Shown here: positions 61,441 through 64,000 of the stretch, one piece after another | How the letters are laid out: each line of letters begins with the position of its first letter | How positions within the stretch are numbered: the first letter of the stretch is position 1 | Source: Promerops cafer | Lineage: Eukaryota > Chordata > Aves > Passeriformes > Nectariniidae | Direction of reading: 5' to 3' | DNA: 64,000 nucleotides | Assembly: GCA_013398275.1 (NCBI GenBank) | Contig: VZSE01014389.1 | Span: forward strand, 1,424,694-1,488,693 | Program-made: the position numbers and the translations under genes | The notes under the pieces: model-generated | Told to the model about the DNA's origin: nothing | Database searches by the model: none | What the model saw: the letters and a program-made list of their open reading frames with translations, nothing else

Positions 61441-64000
61441 TGATTATGAAAAATAACTCCTGTAAATCAATAAGGACCTAATGTAATTAGTCTGCTGAGA
61501 TATCTTTCTATCTCAAAGGTTTCCAGGTTGTTATTGGGTTACATAGGAAATATTGCTCAACTATTTGTCCTGCCCATGCCACTTCTCTGCCGTAGTTGCT
61601 TACCACTGCTCATTGTGGTGGCAGTAAATACCATATTTTCACTTCTTTAATCTTATTCTTAAAAAACCCCACACCTTTCTAAAAGTAACACTAGCTGAAA
61701 ATAAATTATCAAAATTTCCCATCTTCACATAATCCTAGACCCATCACCCTTCCCCCTTCCTCACTTCTATAAATCTGTAGCTGTCTGTTCTGTAGATAAC
61801 TCTGTAACTTTGCTACAGGCATACATTACTGTGAATTAAGGAGGGTTTTAGCAGATAGCCTCAAGGTATTCATGTACAAAAAATGTAGTAAAATGTAAGA
61901 CATGACTTAAGGGGAATGAATGAACATTAAGATTATGAAAAAGCAACTGAGAATGAAGCCCCTGGGGCAGTAATTGTAGAAGATCTTTTAAGGGCCCTTC
62001 TGGGCTTTTCTATGATTCAATATGATGATTTATAAGAAAGGAAAATCTATTTTAAAAGTCTCTAAGTATGTGGACGCATGATCTTAACTAAATATAGCTG
62101 AGTAGTGCCAATGACATCAGTAAGACCACTTGTAGCTGCAAATGAATATATGAAAGTATGTTTTAATAAAAAGCTATGTGTGTTTAAATAGTGGCAGTGA
62201 GTTATAAGGCTGAAATTACACTTCTCAAAAAAAAAAAAAAAGAAATAGACATAAATTCCTAGACTTTCAAATGTCAGATAAATCTTGTGATCATAGTGAA
62301 AACTATATCAAAAAAGAAGGAATTCCTCGCAGAGGAGTCTAAACATAGACTTTCAAATAATGTGCTTTTCACTCTGTACCTCAAATATGCAACCTATAGA
62401 AGATATATGGTATACCAAATAGCAGAAGGAGGTCAGCTGTAACAGGATTGCTTCCAACCTGCTTAAAGCACATTTGTGTGCCTTAAGAACCAGGAATGAT
62501 ATAAAGGTGTGCAACTTCTCAGGGAACTTATAATGATACTTTAGCATTTAATTTGTTTCCACCTAAAAAACAAAGACCAACTTGCTTTTCAATCTGCCTA
62601 GCATAAAAAAAATCAAAATCGTTTTCTCTGTTTTGTTTCTGTCTTTCAGTGACTGTGATATAGGAGGCCACTGAAGCAAAATAAGGACAGCCTATATATC
62701 TTTATTGAAAATAAGTTAGAGAATATCAATGATCTCATAGAAGTATTTTATCCTAGAAAAGCAAAATCTCTTTATATAGATTTTATTATAAATGTTTGAC
62801 AGAACAGCAGAACTAGAGGAAAAGCTTAGGAAAATTAAATTAACACTTCTTCAGAACCTTCCCAAAACTGAATTTAACCTAAACCATATCAGCTATCCAT
62901 ATTAAAATAAAAGCTTTTTTATTGTGCCATTTTCAACTAAAGTTGCAAAACAAGGTGAAAAGTAGGGATTTTTATTTTTTAAATTAAGATTTGCGGTTGT
63001 TATCTTTGTTACTTATTTGTCACATTTGAAGACTGAGACTGATTTTAAACTTTATGGCTATTTTTCTTTAACTATATTGAAAAGTTCCTTGTCATTGTAA
63101 AGATATAATTGTAAAATGTGCTCACAAGAATGTCTCTGCAGCCTGTATGCAACTGATATATACTACAGAGTTCAAAAGTATTCACATTGGCTTTTGGTTT
63201 CAGACCTCTGCTGCAGCAATGCGTTGCGGTCTAAAGAAGTATTGGCTGAATTAAGGTCTCAAAACCTGCAGTGAATGGTTTAAAGATACCACAAATCTTA
63301 ACACAACTATTACAATTGTACTAGAGGATTTATTTCGTGGTGTTAGCCTTAGTTCCATACTATAGAGCACAAATATATATTGTGGTTTTTACAAAAATGT
63401 AAAAATGAACAAATCTGAAACCGTGGTTTCACAGAACTAGAAAAAAAAATAGAGATCACAGGAGATTTGTATTATAGTGGAAGAGCTAGTTAGAAGATTT
63501 TTAACTCTAACAGTCTGAACATACCAGAGCATGAAAAAGAAAGTAGATCCCAGGAGAAGGGGAGGGAGGCATCACTGTGTTAACTTTGTGGGGTAGATTC
63601 TAAAAGTACAGATTACTCCACAGGCCTTGTGTAGGGCTGTGCAAACCCAGCTCAGAAATAACAAAAACATCTCTATATTATCAACCTGTGTTCAGCACAA
63701 ATCCAAAACACAGCCCCATACCAGACTTTGGGAAGAAAATTAACTCTACCCAGTCAAAACTGGTATATTTCACTTGATCAGTTCTGGTTTTGTCAGCAGA
63801 AGAAACATCTGAGCAGTGCTGTCTCCTTCTTGGGGTAGACTTCGTGTTTTACTCTGTGTTGTTTTGGGCAATATGCAATATAGCTTTTTGGAAAGCATTA
63901 AAGAAACATCTGTGATATTTAATCTAACTGAAAACAAGTTGTCCTGAGCCAGTAATAACAAAACAATACTCACAACAATTAAGAAACTATTTTGGAATTT

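Noticed and set aside
61968..62032. AAGGGCCCTTCTGGGCTTTTC then TATGATTCAATATGATGAT as a CR1 3' end
   Set aside because: Suggestive but too short and too diverged to support as a separate element.

Overview
The window is vertebrate genomic DNA, almost certainly avian and probably from a songbird. Genes are split into short GT-AG exons with introns of about 0.5 to 10 kb. Several degraded CR1 LINE 3' ends are present, and one element looks like a tRNA-Ile/CR1 chimeric SINE of the kind reported in passerines. No bacterial or viral gene organisation is visible. Coding assignments rest on reading exons by eye and on remembered family sequences; no alignment was run.

Two protein genes are supported, arranged head to head. 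OPN3 (encephalopsin, a non-visual opsin) lies on the minus strand as four coding exons between 12672 and 27530. The exons join in frame to 397 codons plus stop and keep the retinal lysine, disulfide cysteines, ERY and NPxxY motifs. Its first exon sits in a CpG-rich block at about 26.9-27.9 kb. WDR64 (WD-repeat protein) lies on the plus strand, with its first ten coding exons between 35216 and 58637. These join in frame to 398 codons, and the gene runs off the right edge. The OPN3-WDR64 order and orientation match the conserved amniote neighbourhood KMO-OPN3-WDR64-EXO1. No KMO exon was recognised to the left.

Region by region: 1-10.8 kb has no recognised gene, only simple repeats and a possible ancient SINE remnant. 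10.86-12.01 kb is a repeat complex: a ~174-bp tandem satellite with telomere-like stretches, flanked by CATTTC/GAAATG-rich units. 12.7-27.5 kb is OPN3. 27.5-35.2 kb is intergenic with one CR1 tail. 35.2-64 kb is WDR64, whose introns hold CR1 fragments, the SINE and a near-perfect 39-bp palindrome.

Two of the three single-N positions (11346 and 60210) separate near-identical or identical duplicated blocks (285 and 519 bp). These look like uncollapsed contig overlaps rather than biology, and they create false duplicated reading frames. I see no evidence of an undescribed multi-gene system. The most unusual items are the satellite complex, the palindrome, a 30-nt microexon with a competing acceptor nearby, and the CR1 insertion just after a splice donor.
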